Positions 24,476 through 38,300 are shown, counted from the first letter of the stretch. The stretch: DNA of 64,000 nucleotides from Arabidopsis thaliana (GCF_000001735.4 NC_003074.8:21211261-21275260); one strand, 5' to 3'. A program made the numbers and translations. Notes: generated by a model not told the origin, from the letters alone.

Positions 24476-27286
24476 TGGAATCGATTATTTTTCTAATTCT
24501 GGTTGTTTAGGGGTCTCTATGTGTCTTCTTGTTTCTGGCTGTTCTTTTGCTTTATTTCATCTCAAGTAGAGTTTTCTTAATGTTTAGGTGGAACATTTTT
24601 CCATAATCAAGAAGGGATTTGATCAATCAATAACATTAGATTTTCTTAGTTAAAGACTTAAAGTTGCCCACACACCACACCATATGTGATTATGATGAAT
24701 TTACATTTTATAAACAGGTTTTCAGTGATTTCAAGAAACATAAGCGTGCATTCATTTTTTTTTTGCTTTAACTAGAACCCAAATCTTCAATAGTTTTCAT
24801 GAATCGACTTTGAAAATACATAAATCCACAACATTAATATGATTAAGCATTCTTGAAATCCTAAGTTAGGTGAACAGAGAGTTAAGAGTAAATGCTCCTA
24901 GACATGGTTTAGTCGATTGCAGATAATTCGGGTCAGCAAAGAAATGTGATCACTAAGCAAATCTGGGTTGCGTAAACTCGTTGACAATAAACGGAAGCGT
25001 CTTACCCCTTTTTTCCGGCCCACTTCTTTACTTGGGCCAAATAATTTTATTTTGGGCTTTTTTTAAAAGGATGATCTTAATTGTGTGTGGGCATTTAAGG
25101 GCACCGACAATTCAAAGGTAGCCGACGGCTTACAGAAATATGGCTGCTCAGATCATCAGAGACCCCATACAATAAATATTTATGTTTCGAGAAATAAATC
25201 ACCAGATGGTTGACAAGTTGCGGCAGTAAGTACATGTTACTTTTCTTGTCAGAAAGTACAACAACAGTACTTTTTTTATAGTCGACACTAAAATTAAGAC
25301 TCGTATTTAGTAATGCAGAAAAATCTTTACAAAAATATACTATATACTCCTGAGAAAAAGCAGCTGATTTGACTGAAATAAAGAAAATGTTAGTAGTCTA
25401 GTAATGATTTGTGAACTACAAACGTTGTTTAAGGCGTTTACAGTAATATTAACATTACGGAATACAAAAGGGTGATGACTAGTCGACAAATAAAAATGGT
25501 AATGAGTCTAAATGACGAAATAATTAAAGAAATGTGTGAAAGGAAGAGAATAATAAGCACAAGTCCCGGACCTGAAAACGGAAAGATCAGAAGAGCCACG
25601 TGTGCAGGAGCTTGAAGAGAAGGTTCCAAATGAGAAAGAGATCCACCACCGTCATCAACACACACACACACACTTTGTTTGTTCTCACGGAGTCCCCAAC
25701 AAAAGTCAAATCACCGTTCATTGAGCCCCACTTTTATTTACTTACATGTTTAATAGACCCGTTTGTATTACGAGACACTTCTAGTCGCATGTCTCCACCG
25801 TCCGATCACGGATCCTAGCTGTAATCAAGGGGGCAGATTTAATGAAGTGGGCCTCTTAGTAACTGCCTTCTCCACGTATCCTGACAATTTATTGTTTTCT
25901 TGTTAGTATTTTGCCATTTTTGGTTTATTATAGGATGATTAATGATCTTATAACTCTTCCATAAACTAATTTAGATAGATACGCATTGCATAGTTTGTTT
26001 TTAGGTCGATGAAAGCTAATTTATACTATACCTTTGCTTTGTTTGGTTTTGTGTGTCAGCGTTACATTAACTTGTCTTTGTTTTTTCACATTGTTAACAA
26101 TAAACTCCAAAATCCAACCATAGCATTTTCGAGGTTATATATACTTGTAATATTCATTAAATTTCAGAAATTACTCATAAACTATTAAGAGGATGTTGCT
26201 TATAATTCAACCCCCATTTCAGTAGTACTCAACATTCAACTGCATTCAACTGAATCTTTTGGCTTCAATTACTATTTCCATTACAATTGTCCAAATGTAA
26301 AACGATTTTTACACAAAAATCAGGAAAATGATATTCCATAATGATAAACCATGATATTGGTAACCAATAAAGACTAGTACATGTAATCGAGCTTCATAAA
26401 TCAGAATACGTAATGAAACTTAACCAGTCAATGTAATTTTTTTCATACAGGAAAAGTAGACTGAGAACGGTCAAACTTTGTTTTCTAAAAAAGAAAATTA
26501 GGCACATCCTTGAACCACGTTTGACAAAATCTCTGGTTTAATTACACATTAACACACAAGTACTCACTCTCTCTTTAAAAGGCTCTATACACTGAATTTA
26601 ATAAGGAAGGTTCTCACTTCTCATCAATATGAATTTATCATTTCTTATATACTTTGCACTTTGCGCAATAAACATGTGATCGTATTCATAACTAAAGTAA
26701 AGGCAACATACTAACCCTCTTTATTTACCCTTTTTAGAGCTTAAAATGAAAACAATCTCCAATTATTTTCTGTAAAATGTTAACTACTGTAAATTTTGTG
26801 AATATCTCAGTTTATTTTACATTTATCTATAAATACATTTGTTTTTATCTTAATAGTAAACTTAGATTCAGTTACATCTCTAGATAGATTGGATCTTTTA
26901 AATTCACTTTTAAATTCTCTTATTCTGTGAAAGTTAAATAATAACTTCCTCTTTATTTTGATTTTTCTCATAAATTTTTGAAGTTAAATTAAAAATTCGA
27001 CATCATGGGGTCGTTAATTAACATCCCCTTGATTTAATATCCACCCACATTTTTTGTCGTCCCCAAAAAAATAATCTGACCCGGAAAACCCGACCCGGCT
27101 TTCCTTTTCGTTGTTATCATAACAATAAATCAAAACAGAACAAATAATTTTGATGCAAAAAAAAACAAAATTCGAGAAGAAAGCCAAAAAGAAAAAGAAG
27201 AGAGAATGCTCTCAGTCTCAGCCTCTCCTCACCACCACTAACCCCAGAAGAATCCTCACAGACAGAGAGAGAGAGAGAGAATCAGA
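24476..27286. other. Intergenic region between AGL18 and the 27.3 kb gene
   Basis: About 2.8 kb with no supported gene. Near 25017-25055 there are paired GGCCCA/TGGGCC motifs, a CCACGTGT G-box-like site near 25595, and a short CA repeat near 25660. The downstream promoter ends in a (GA)n leader at 27261-27280. Confidence 0.55.
27261..27280 (+). repeat. GA microsatellite in a 5' leader
   Basis: A run of GA dinucleotides directly before the ATG at 27287, in the probable leader of the next gene. Such tracts are common in plant 5' UTRs. Confidence 0.7.
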
Positions 27287-28711
27287 ATGGGTTTGATATC
27301 AGCGAAAGAGACGAAGAACAACACTAGAGGAATGGGTTTGCTCTTAGTCTTCTTCCCCGACCACCACAACAACAACGACGACTCTCCTTCTTCTTCTTCT
27401 TCTTCTCCGGCAACAACAACTCTCTTCCGCTCCAGATCTTCTCGTCTTCTCCTCTCCAAAGCTCAATCCACAATCTCAATCTGCATCCTCCTCCTCTTCC
27501 TCACTCTCTTCCTCTTCACTCTCTCCACCTTCGAACCTTCCTCTGGCTTTCCCGCCGTTTCTTCTTCTCGTCCTCACCGTCGATTTCTCCTCAACCGCGA
27601 CATCTCCGCCTCTTCTGAATCTCGTCGTCGTTATAACCGATTCGCTCTCCAAGGTATGGGTACTCTGTTTCTCAGAGGAACCAAGAGCATGCACGATTTG
27701 ATTGTTGTTCATATCTCTTCCGATACTACGGAAGACGATCTCCGTCTCTTCATGCGCTTGATCCACCGCTCCGGTGTCACTTCCAAATCCGACGTCGTTT
27801 TACTCTTCAATTCGGGTACGAGATTCACTGAAATGATCGAAGAAGAGAACGACTCGTTCTTAAAACTCGTTGATGTTCATCGGAATTCGTCGAATCAAAT
27901 CGACTCCGTTTGGGGATTTAATCTCACGAAATTCATGAAGAAGCAATCGAAATCATCATCGTCTGAGCCAATTTGGGGGAAGAAGACGCATCGAGCTAAT
28001 TACAACGATACGTCGTCGTTGAATAACTCGACCGAGTCAACCGAGTTGTTGACACATGGCTCAGTAGTGGGTTTCGACGTGACTGAGTTGGATCCTGAAA
28101 ACTCGCTATCCGGGTTTATGGATCACGTTCCGATAAGTTTGAGAAGATGGGCGTGTTACCCAATGCTGCTAGGTCGAGTAAGACGCAATTTCAAACACGT
28201 TATGCTCGTGGACGCTAAAACCTCCTTGTTCCTCGGTGACCCGCTAACCCGGATTCGTAACCGGAGCCTTGAGTCAGTCCTCTTCTTCTCTAAACACAGT
28301 AGTAGTAGCAAGAAAAGCTCCGAGGTTAATCCGGCGATTCTGATCGGTGGAGCTAAAGGAATCAGGAGGTTATCGAGCTCGATGCACACTGAGATCGTGA
28401 GAGCGACGATTCAGCAGCAGCATAAGAAGAAGAACTCGGTTACGGAATCGGTGGTGTTGAGCCAACTCGTTGGGAATGTTCACATGACGAAGAATTTTGA
28501 AGTGGTTACGAGTGAGTCGGTGGTACCGGAAGCGAGTTCACTGGCTGAGTTAAGGACGAGAAACTCGGCGGCTTCGTCGATAAAGAATCATGATATAATA
28601 CAAAGAGGTGGTGGTAATAGTAATAGTAATCATATTATTGATATTATGGCGATTATTATGAAACGTATTTGTTCTTGTGAATTAGATTCTTCTGTTTATA
28701 ATTACTGTTAG
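27287..28711 (+). CDS. Single-exon type II membrane protein of unknown function
   Basis: I do not recognise a characterised function. The frame encodes 474 aa. After a low-complexity Ser stretch made by TCT/TTC repeats (about residues 40-50) and a basic LFRSRSSRLLLSKAQ, one strong hydrophobic helix (ISICILLLFLTLFLFTLSTF, about residues 63-82) anchors it. The rest is a soluble domain that would face the lumen, with several N-glycosylation sequons. Conserved-looking parts are HDLIVVHISSDTTEDDLRLF, RRWACYPMLLGRVRRNFKHV and MLVDAKTSLFLGDPL. The alternating strands and the MLVDAK segment recall nucleotide-sugar folds, but that is only a guess. A second in-frame ATG at 27332 (MGLLLVFFPD) could be the true start. 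It corresponds to At3g57400, annotated as an unknown transmembrane protein. Confidence 0.82.
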   Translation: MGLISAKETKNNTRGMGLLLVFFPDHHNNNDDSPSSSSSSPATTTLFRSRSSRLLLSKAQSTISICILLLFLTLFLFTLSTFEPSSGFPAVSSSRPHRRFLLNRDISASSESRRRYNRFALQGMGTLFLRGTKSMHDLIVVHISSDTTEDDLRLFMRLIHRSGVTSKSDVVLLFNSGTRFTEMIEEENDSFLKLVDVHRNSSNQIDSVWGFNLTKFMKKQSKSSSSEPIWGKKTHRANYNDTSSLNNSTESTELLTHGSVVGFDVTELDPENSLSGFMDHVPISLRRWACYPMLLGRVRRNFKHVMLVDAKTSLFLGDPLTRIRNRSLESVLFFSKHSSSSKKSSEVNPAILIGGAKGIRRLSSSMHTEIVRATIQQQHKKKNSVTESVVLSQLVGNVHMTKNFEVVTSESVVPEASSLAELRTRNSAASSIKNHDIIQRGGGNSNSNHIIDIMAIIMKRICSCELDSSVYNYC

Positions 28712-31700
28712 CATTATTTTAAAAGAGTTTACGAAACAAAAAAAATAGGGAAAATTTTAATTTATTTGTTTGAAAGTTTTGTACACATTTGACATTTGTT
28801 ATGTTCTTTAGATTTTTGATTTTTCACAGATGTTTTTATTAGTGTGTCCACGTTCTGTATTCATTATTGATTTGGTCTCCTTCGAAATAATCATTTGATA
28901 AAATCAGCAAAATACCATTATTTTTTGGATTTTATATAGAAATTGTCGGTAATGGACCGTTTTTTGTATTTTATTTATTTTGCTAGAAATCTCGAAATTA
29001 TTTTCTTCTGGGATATATATAATTGATTCTCAATATGTGTAGATAGATAAACTCCACAAACTTTGATTCCTAACGATGTGGGCTACAAAATTACAAATAC
29101 CTGATTGTAACGGAATATATATATATATGTATCTTAAAAATACAATATACTAAATAAATTGTTATGATTTCTATGTTTTGTAATATTTTAACATTTTTTA
29201 GAAAATGGTATAAAACCAAAAATCTTGTCCGATTTATAGAATGAAAGTCTTCACTAAACCTAAAAAATCAGGAGAGAATGCATAGTACTATAATTTAAAA
29301 TAAAACTTTAGATAACATACCACGATAACCTATGATGACTGACTCGGGCTAATTAGTCAGTCTATGAAAGGAGAGACGCCTTTAGAAGACAATTATGATG
29401 ATGCTGATGATGATGATATCACATGTTTCATAATTAGAAATTTTAATTACTATATTTGATTTGTTTTTGTTGTTATAAAGACACACGTCGCATGTGGTTT
29501 ATTTGGTCTTTTGAGCTGGTTAAAGTCAATTTGGCCACCACTTTTATATTTTGTCTAACACTAAAAACTTTAGAAAACGTCGTTTGTTCTTCAATTATTG
29601 AAACCTATTATTTTAACAAAACAATAATGCCATCACGAGAGATTCATCGTTGGAATCGGATTCCCCAATCTTCCCAATTACTATCATCGAAGCCTCAAAG
29701 GTGGTGGTGACATAAACATACATTAATAAAAAAGCTCATCATCTAATAACTTTATTCGGTTGAAACTTTTTATCTCCACTCATTACAGTCACTAGTTATA
29801 TAGTAGTATCATTTTCGTTGTTGAAAGCATTAGTTCTACACTTATTCATTGTAATGGTCCAATTAGATCTAAATATATAATACCTTCGATGTTGATACTT
29901 ATAATTCTTTGATAAAATCCATCAATTTTCATTCCAAATATATAAACATAGAAGAGATTTCGATTCTCATTTTTGAGAACATATGTTTTAAAGTTATTAT
30001 TGAACAAAAAGAAAATGTGGTTATCTCCAAATAAAATCATTATAGATTAAGCATGTAATATTAGTATCATAATGTAAATCAATAATTGTTTTGGATATAG
30101 ATGAAGTCAGTATCTTTGTATGTCCACACACATTAAAGGCGTGAGGTTGTGAAAAAGATTATCAACAACAAGAGAAAACAAAGAGAAAGACATTAAAAAA
30201 AATACAAAGTGGGGTTCTTTCAAGGAGTAGCAAGTTAAGTCTCTCTACTACAATGGCTTCATTTAGAAGCCAAGAATTCACATTTATCCATAACAAGCGT
30301 GCTTTGCTTTTTCTTTATTTTACCATCTCAACCACGTTAACTATTTTACTCTAAAGTAGTCTAGTTCATTAATCAAATACTGTGTATTTTAATAATCAAT
30401 CATTCTATATAGTCGAAACATTACTATTGTTTATGTATTGAAAACACTTTTAGTTGATGTTGGAGTTTTCTAATTAGCTTTATCCATGGCAAGTTATGTA
30501 GCTTCCAACCTTTGGCTATTTTTCATATATATATATTTTTCTTACAAAAGAAGAAGAGAAACCATAACTTTAATTATATTAAAGGTGGCGCAGCCGGGCC
30601 TTTATTTGTTTAATAGTAGAACACTGACAAGTGACAAAATGATAAAATTCATTTAATGATTTTGTGTTGTGATTTCTTAGAAATAAAGTTGAATTTTCTG
30701 AAAGAAATACTTTTATGGTAATGGAGGGTTTATGTTCTTACTACTTATGTCATACGATCCAGCGGGATGATTAAAACATTATTCCTTCTAAATTAATAAC
30801 ATTATTATGTTATATACTATATGCATGTTTGTTTTATATGTGAAATAAATCAGTATTGATCAATCACAGTAATAAATAATCATTTTTTAATGTCTTTCTT
30901 TTCATTACATAGGAACTTTTTAAAAAGTATTTTCCTTAAGAAACAAAAGTATATTTGTTAATATAATTCATTATTAAAAAAAGAATAAGCTGGACAAAAA
31001 GGAACCGACACTCTTTCTTCCACACACGTGTCGATCGATAATTGGTTATACAGGATTCATTTTCCTTTTGGAGTGTGGACCCTCTACCTTAGACAGAGAG
31101 TTCGTGCAGAGACTAATATGGCTGCTGCTGACCTGTCTCGCTCAAAGCAACGTCGTCGTTTTAAAATTTGCCCAGCTCAAAAATTTAGACGTAAATTCCA
31201 AAGATTGTTTTTGTGGTCGATTCTTTTAGATCAATGTGACGATAGTGACGACGATTGTAAGAAAATCAATATTTTGAGGTTATAAGAAAAAAGATTTTAG
31301 ATCAATACATGTAAGTTAGTGAATGATTTTTGTTAGTGTACTATTATCAGTCGGGTTAAATCGGTATGAATATTTTTGTATAAACGATTTCGCTGACAGT
31401 TCGATAAACATAAGTGATGATTAATGCGATCTTACGTTGTTTATGGTTTATTAGTTTAGTTTCTTAAGTTTGTGCAACTAGTGAGTAGTGACTATAAATG
31501 CAGTTCGTATAGTCAAAAGCAAAAGTCGTAAACATTCTCGATGTGGTAACACTGCATAATCGCAGAATGTTTGCGTGTGGTTTATTATCATTATTACCTT
31601 GAGAAATACTAATGCAACATTTGCGTAACCATTCTGATTCCCAACTAATTGTGTTCCTTGATTTGTTGTTGCACAGTAACAAAAAATGAAAATGTTACCA

Positions 31701-32354
31701 AATTTGTGGGAGACCAGGTCAGACATAAATGTGGTTGTTGTTGCTCTATAATTTCCTTTCTTTTCTGGTCATTTCATGATTCTGATCAATAATTTAACTG
31801 CATTTACTTCGACACACATATCTGTCATGTTCATGTACTATGGAAGCTTTGCTAGCAACATACATAGAACTAGAACAACAAAATCAAATGGTGTCTCAAT
31901 TGTCAAACGAATCCAACACCAATATATTGAAATTTCATGAGTTTACATGTAGACACTGTTCTTTTACACAATCAAAATAATGTGCAATCCAGATCAAAGA
32001 ATTTACTACCCACCACCACACAACTGTCCTGACCCAAAAAATGAACGCATGTTTGACAAAAAAACAATCATTACAATAACACACCATTTTGTGGTTAAGA
32101 ATATGAAGAATCAAACCCAAAACCCACCCATGAGAAAGAAGAAATATATTGAAAAACCAAAACAATAAAAGAGTAAAATTGAAGGAAGAAAAACACAAGA
32201 AACTGTTCATTGTCTTCATAGCTGCGGCGCTGAGGTCACTACATAACCAAATAACACAATGGCATGTTGCTCTTAGTATATATCTGACATGGAGGATCAT
32301 GAGATCTAAGGATGTTTGTGATGTTTCCACCTGCTAATTTTTTTTGGAGAATCC
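28712..32354. other. AT-rich intergenic region before the VLN3 3' end
   Basis: About 3.6 kb. It contains an AT dinucleotide run near 29119-29130, a GAT/GATGCT triplet run near 29397-29420, and a possible small ORF at 31118-31285 with a G-box upstream. Nothing else is supported. Confidence 0.55.
31118..31285 (+). CDS. Possible small protein ORF, 55 aa (weak)
   Basis: An ATG-started frame encodes MAAADLSRSKQRRRFK, then a basic Arg/Lys-rich core (FRRKFQRLF), a short hydrophobic turn and an acidic CDDSDDDC tail. A palindromic ACACGTGT G-box lies about 90 bp upstream. I recognise no family. The composition contrasts with the surrounding AT-rich noise, but the length is well within chance. Treat it as a candidate only. 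Confidence 0.2.
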   Translation: MAAADLSRSKQRRRFKICPAQKFRRKFQRLFLWSILLDQCDDSDDDCKKINILRL

Positions 32355-35300
32355 TTAGAATAAGTTGAATTTCTTCTTCAGTAAGTCTTGTTTCCATCCA
32401 GGCAATTTGTAGAATGATTCTTTCTCCATCCCAAATACAGTCTTGAACTCTACCTCAGACAGGTAAGCCTGATAAATTGGTTTGAGGAATAAGATACTGA
32501 CAACTTATGCTCAAATTAAGACGAAAGAAAAAGAACAAAATCGGCTCAATTTTGATTCACCTCTCTGCGTTTGAAGTCAATCCCTGTCACGGGTTTCTCA
32601 GATTTGGCTTGTAGTCGTTCGTAGGTGAAAGTTACTCCAGTTGTTTCTACTTCAGAATCATCCTGCTTTGGTTTTGCTTCCTCAGCACTCGCTTCTGCTG
32701 CAGGTGACACTTCCTCTTCTTCCTTGGCTTCAGTAGCTTCTTCGGTAGCCTCCACTTCTGAGAAAGCTTTCTCATCTTTTGCTTCAGCTGTAATAACCAC
32801 ACATACTCACAGTTATTAGCGTAATCAAACCAAGGCCAAAAAACGAAAAACAAGCTCACGATATTTAGTTTAAGCGCTGGTATCAGGTGAAGAACTAACC
32901 AGAAGGGCTGGTATCAGGTGATTTCTTCTTCTCAGCAGTGAGAACTTGGGAAAGAGCAGCCACTGCTGCTGCTCTTTGTGACGCCTGGCTTGTCAATCCT
33001 GATCTTCGGGGAGGTGACTTTGATGATGGTGAAGAATTGAATGCGGATGTTAAGGCGGCTAAAGCTTCAGCCCTTTGTCTTGGACCCCCTTGACTTCCAT
33101 TTGATCTGTCTCGGCTCTGCAGTTAAAGAAATGAGCGTCTAAGTCAACATATCAAGAACATGGGACACTAGTAGCTGTGATTTGAGAAATTATTTGATTG
33201 CAACTCAAAGGTTTGCGTAACTCTGAGAGATTCATGAATGGGAACCCCAGAAATGAGTCCCAGAGCCTTTTTTTTTCCTTCATGATATGCCAATATCTTT
33301 GTATATATATGTATCCAAAAAAATCTAGTAGAAACATAAAATAATGAGCTTAAGACTATTTACCGGAGAGCTTGTTCTCCCAGAAGAAGAATTAAAGGCA
33401 GAAGTCAAGGCAGCTAAAGCAGCAGCCCTTTGCCTTGGTCCTTGGTTCCCACTGCTAGACTGATCCTGCAGCAGAAGGTAAATTATAAACCAACGTTCCA
33501 GGGATGTAATATAATATATTACAAAGGAGAGGCATCAACAACAGTTTCTTCCATCGTCACATATGTTCTTATCTGCTACGATTAGACACAAAAGCAAGGA
33601 AACATAATACGCAGGTATGTAGTATCTCCAACTTTCCCCAGTAAGCATCATAACTAAGTGTTTACCTCCACAACGTGGTGTGTACCAAGTAATAATGCTG
33701 CCTTCTTCTGGTAGGAATTCCCTTGCACCTGTATGACAGGTAAACATACCAAAACTAAATTTAATGAGACAAAGAAGTGGAAGTTCACGAAAAGTCAATG
33801 ACAATCAGAGTTAATGTCGTGTGTTCTGGCAGCTTTCCCCTCAGTTTAAATGTAAATCTTTCCTCCTCTATAAACGCAGAGCTTCCTCAGTTTTATATAT
33901 TCTACAGGTCATTTTAACAAAAGAGATGTGATCACTAACTGCATTCTATATAAGGGTGCTGAAAACAGAATTGGTATTTGCATACAAGATTGCTTTTAAA
34001 TGAGTATGTTCCCAAACCCTCTCTAACACAATCACATTAACTACCACCCTAAAAAAAAAGGGACCCCCTTCTCATACTAATAAACCAAAAGATATCTGCG
34101 AACAGAAAACCTTACAGTAGCTTTAGTAGAATCCCATGAAAAATAAGTGGTGAAGAAGCACGGTTCATTTCCCTCAGTGATTTTGTATAATGGAACTTTT
34201 GGAGACAAGCCTTCCAGCGAACCAGCCAGATTTATGTATCTCTGCGCAAAACTGTACAATGAGCAAACAAGAGAGAAAAGAAGGAGGAATCACTATGCTG
34301 AGAAGCAAAACTGATGAGGCATATTACTTGGCCAATCTCAAAGGCAGTTTGTTTTTCCTTAGGGTCCACACATTGACCAACCCAGACAAAAACTTCAGCA
34401 TGAGTATCTAGTAAATGCATTTCCTCCGTCAAGAGGTCATCTTGATCAAAGTTGTGAATCTCTTCAACCTGTGCAAGGTAATATGTTAAAACATGCAACA
34501 CATCTTGATAAAAAAACGTTGGATATTTTTCTAAATTCTCACCTGAAACTTTCCTGAGGATCCATGCAGACACATGAAAAGAAGAATGAGAAAGTTAAAA
34601 TATGCAAGTATATCAACAACAAAAATGACCCTATTAGATGCTTTGACCCTCATAATTGATGTCTTGATTTTAATTACCTCTGTTGAAGGAAAAGGAGAAC
34701 AAGTGAGGATCCCTGACAGTCTCAGAGGAAACTTTCTTGCTGGTGAAGTTCTGTTTTCCCCCAAGTGCAAACCAAAAGGATGAGCTCTCTGTTCCCTCTT
34801 TTGCGTGCTTGATAGTAGTCCCAGGCTGACTTAGCAAGAAAGAAGATGATTAAGTTTACCAGTTACAGAAAAGTGATAAGAAGTACGAGTGAGTTTTTAT
34901 TTAAAAGCTTAATAAAAATTATACCATTCCTACTTGGACAATTTCAGCTAAATTAAAATCAAAGATAACACCATTAGAAACTACCTTTAAGAATTCAGCA
35001 ACTTTAGCAGCCAGTTCCTGCTGCTCATGCGTACTATGGTTTCCAACCCAAAGGAACATGGAAGTACCCGATTGCAGAAGGAAGCAGTCATAGGAGTTCA
35101 AAGAAGTTGCCACCTGCGGAAAGGATTGCACAAATGTCACAGACAATCGCAGACCTGTGTATTCTTAATACAAACTAAACAACATCTAGGCATCAATTTC
35201 AAATTCTAACATTACACGAATAGGCAGCCAAGTTTTGAACAGTGTAAGGTAGAAAAAGCACTTAGCAAGAGATAAAGAAAGGTAGAAAATTACCGCTTCA

Positions 35301-38300
35301 ACTTGTAGAGCCTTATTATTGTGAACTCCAGTTCCAGATACTTGAATAAGTGCAATTGATTCCGGCGTGTAGGTTTCGCCTGACGAACCTTTCTCTGTCA
35401 TACTATTTTTGTAACCAGAGCTCAAACCGCCCTAAATGTTAGTGTAACTATATCAATTACCAATACATTTTCTTGCAGCAACAAGCATTCTGTATTAACA
35501 ATCAAAAGAAATACCTTAAGGACAACCATATGTTGAAAAAGTGCAACAAATTGTGGAGGCTCTTTACCCTCAAATATACGGGCCTGCAAGAAGATCAAGT
35601 TATTCAACAATCTTTCACTGCTAGTGGCCATTACTTACAATAACAAAACATGGTACCTGCACTGGTCTTCCCTTCAACGAATTTGTCATTGTGCTCGCTA
35701 GACGAACTGCTGTTTCTTGATCCTCCTAAACTCGGGAGAAAACAAAATTTAGATGGCTAAATATTCAACATGTTCAAATATATACATAATTGAAAAAAAT
35801 GATTAGATGAAATCTACCACAATATGTACCCAAACTTTGACCACCACGTCAAAAGTTGAGAGGCAACAACTCATAACAATAAACTACAATACTAACAGCA
35901 TCCCTCAATAGCTAAAGAGTAAAACTGCAGCACATTTACAAATATGAATTTTGAAACATCTTATAGACCCAACCAAGTTTCAATCTTACTTATAAAATGT
36001 CTTACAAGACAAACCAGGAAGAAGCTAAACATGCCGGCTTTGTCAATACATTATGTCTTACTATCCTCTTTCCAGTTATTAAAAGAGCTGAAAATACTAA
36101 CAGAAGAAATAGGGACTTCCTTTTTATATGAACAAAAATATCAAAGATGCACCTTTTCACGTGATTACCTGATTACTATTCTTTCCAAACCAACAGCACA
36201 AGAAGTAGTCTTCTTTCCTTTCACCAGAATGGTAGGTATAAAGGACCAGATAGCAGTCCCCAGAATAAAGTTTTCCGACATGATCTTTGGATAGAACAGT
36301 CTTGGAGTTGGCATCAATGTACCAAACCTGTTACATGAGCTTAATGAGTTTGGATGAAAATAACCAATTAGATTGAGCAAATAACAGCACAACAAGTCAG
36401 AAGACAGAACAGACCTCCAACTTTCCACCTCCTTCAAGCAATGGTGGAATATCCTCATTCACTGGTGTGCTTTTTGACAGGCCCTTTAACCCAACACCTT
36501 GTTGCTTAAGTAATGCTAGACAATAGGAAAAGTACCAAAGTAAGTCAGGGATAAGAGATCTTTCATTGTTTTATTAATAATTTAGAGTATCAAAGCAATC
36601 TTTACCAGCGACTTTTCCTCGTCCTTCTTCATTAGCAGGAGTTGCCGAGCCTGATGGCCAAGAGTCAAAGTTAGACTTGAAAGAATGGGGCTCATAACCT
36701 TGAATAACACGGGTTATGCGTGTTGCCTTTGGCCTATTTTCACTAGCAACAAAATCCTGTAGAGGAAGGTAAAAATGAGAACCAATCCTCAGATATTCTA
36801 AGGCTAAGCAAGTTAGACGATTCTAGCTTTACCTCAGCAGCTTGGATAGCAGTTTTTCTCTCTTCCACTTGAGTTACTCGGCCAACCCAGATAAAGATCT
36901 CAGAACCGCAGTCCAAAAGGTAGCATTTATTGTTTTCTAGCATAGATTTGGACAAATCGCCGTCTATAGATTCCACCTGACCATCAGCGATACTAAAATA
37001 GGGCAACTATAAATCAACATCCATAAACGAGTAATACATAAAAACAAATGACTATTAAGTGTTTACAACATTGTTTAAAGCAGAAAACATCTGAAAACCA
37101 ATAGAGCAGATCAAAAGGGAGACAAGTACCTATAAAGCTTAGGCGGAGTTGTCTCCGGAATAATTTCATCCTCACTCGCAACTTTCCTTGCTATTGGAGC
37201 AAACCCCCCAAAGAGGACCCAGAACTCGCCAGAATCTGATTCTGTATCTAATTTTCCATCATCTGTTATGCAAGGAAATTATTATACATGCATGAGTACC
37301 GCAATAAATTGATTGAGCATCCAACTGCTGCTTGATTGACTGATCAAAACGTGAAAAAGAAGATATTCAAATATTAGTTGTAATGCGTCTAATACAACTT
37401 ACCAACAATAGCAACGTCAGAAGTTCCTTCATGAAACTTGTCTTTCAAATATTGAATGACTACCAACGCTTTAGCTCTCTCTTGGATATTTGAATTTGCA
37501 CCATTAAACTGATAAATCTTTTCCTTGGTGTCCAAGATAAACACATCATCATGATTCAGAGATGAGCGTGCAAAAGGAACCTACAAAAGAAAAGAGATAA
37601 GTATATACATATTAAACACTCATGCGAAGAGAGTGTAACACTTCTAAAAATCTGCAGCAAAGAAAACCTGCTTCAAGTGGACAGCACGTTTTCCTTTGCA
37701 GGTATACAGCCGGGTTTCAAACTCCTCCTCCTCCGGTTTTTTAAATCCAGACGCAACACCACCCTCTAGTGGTATAATGCAAGGCTTGAAGTAAGACAAG
37801 AATTTGTCAGATTCATGACCTTGAATTTCACGATATTGGACAGCTCGGCCTCCAAGAGCTGCATCAAGTTCAACTGTCTTGACAGCTGCTGTTCCAGCTT
37901 CATCCTGGAATTATCAATCGCAGATTAGTAATAATGACGATTCAAATTTAGAACGTAATATATGCTATCATGCCCAAAAATAAATACCTGGCTTGTATCT
38001 TTACCAATCCAAAAATGTATATCAAATAGATAAGCGCCACCCTTATTCTGTGTGGTCTGCACATATGAAAGCTAATCATGATAAATGTGAAAGATAATAA
38101 AGGAGCATATATTTTATACATATGATCAGACAAGAAAGCATGTTGTCCTGTTCTGTAAGCTAATATCTTATTATCTATTCTTGATAAGAGTCTATAAAAA
38201 GGGGAGAAGAAGAGTGAAAAAAATCAAAACCTGCAAGACAATGTAGGTATCTCCCATATAGAACTTTCCATGTTCAGACTTTGGTACTGGGACTGGCTCA

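Noticed and set aside
25017-25850. Possible transposon remnant with GGCCCA motifs and a CA repeat
   Set aside because: No terminal repeats, target duplication or coding remnant could be found; better read as promoter-type motifs.
29456-29710. 84-codon ORF on plus
   Set aside because: Composition looks like translated AT-rich spacer; no motif or promoter support.
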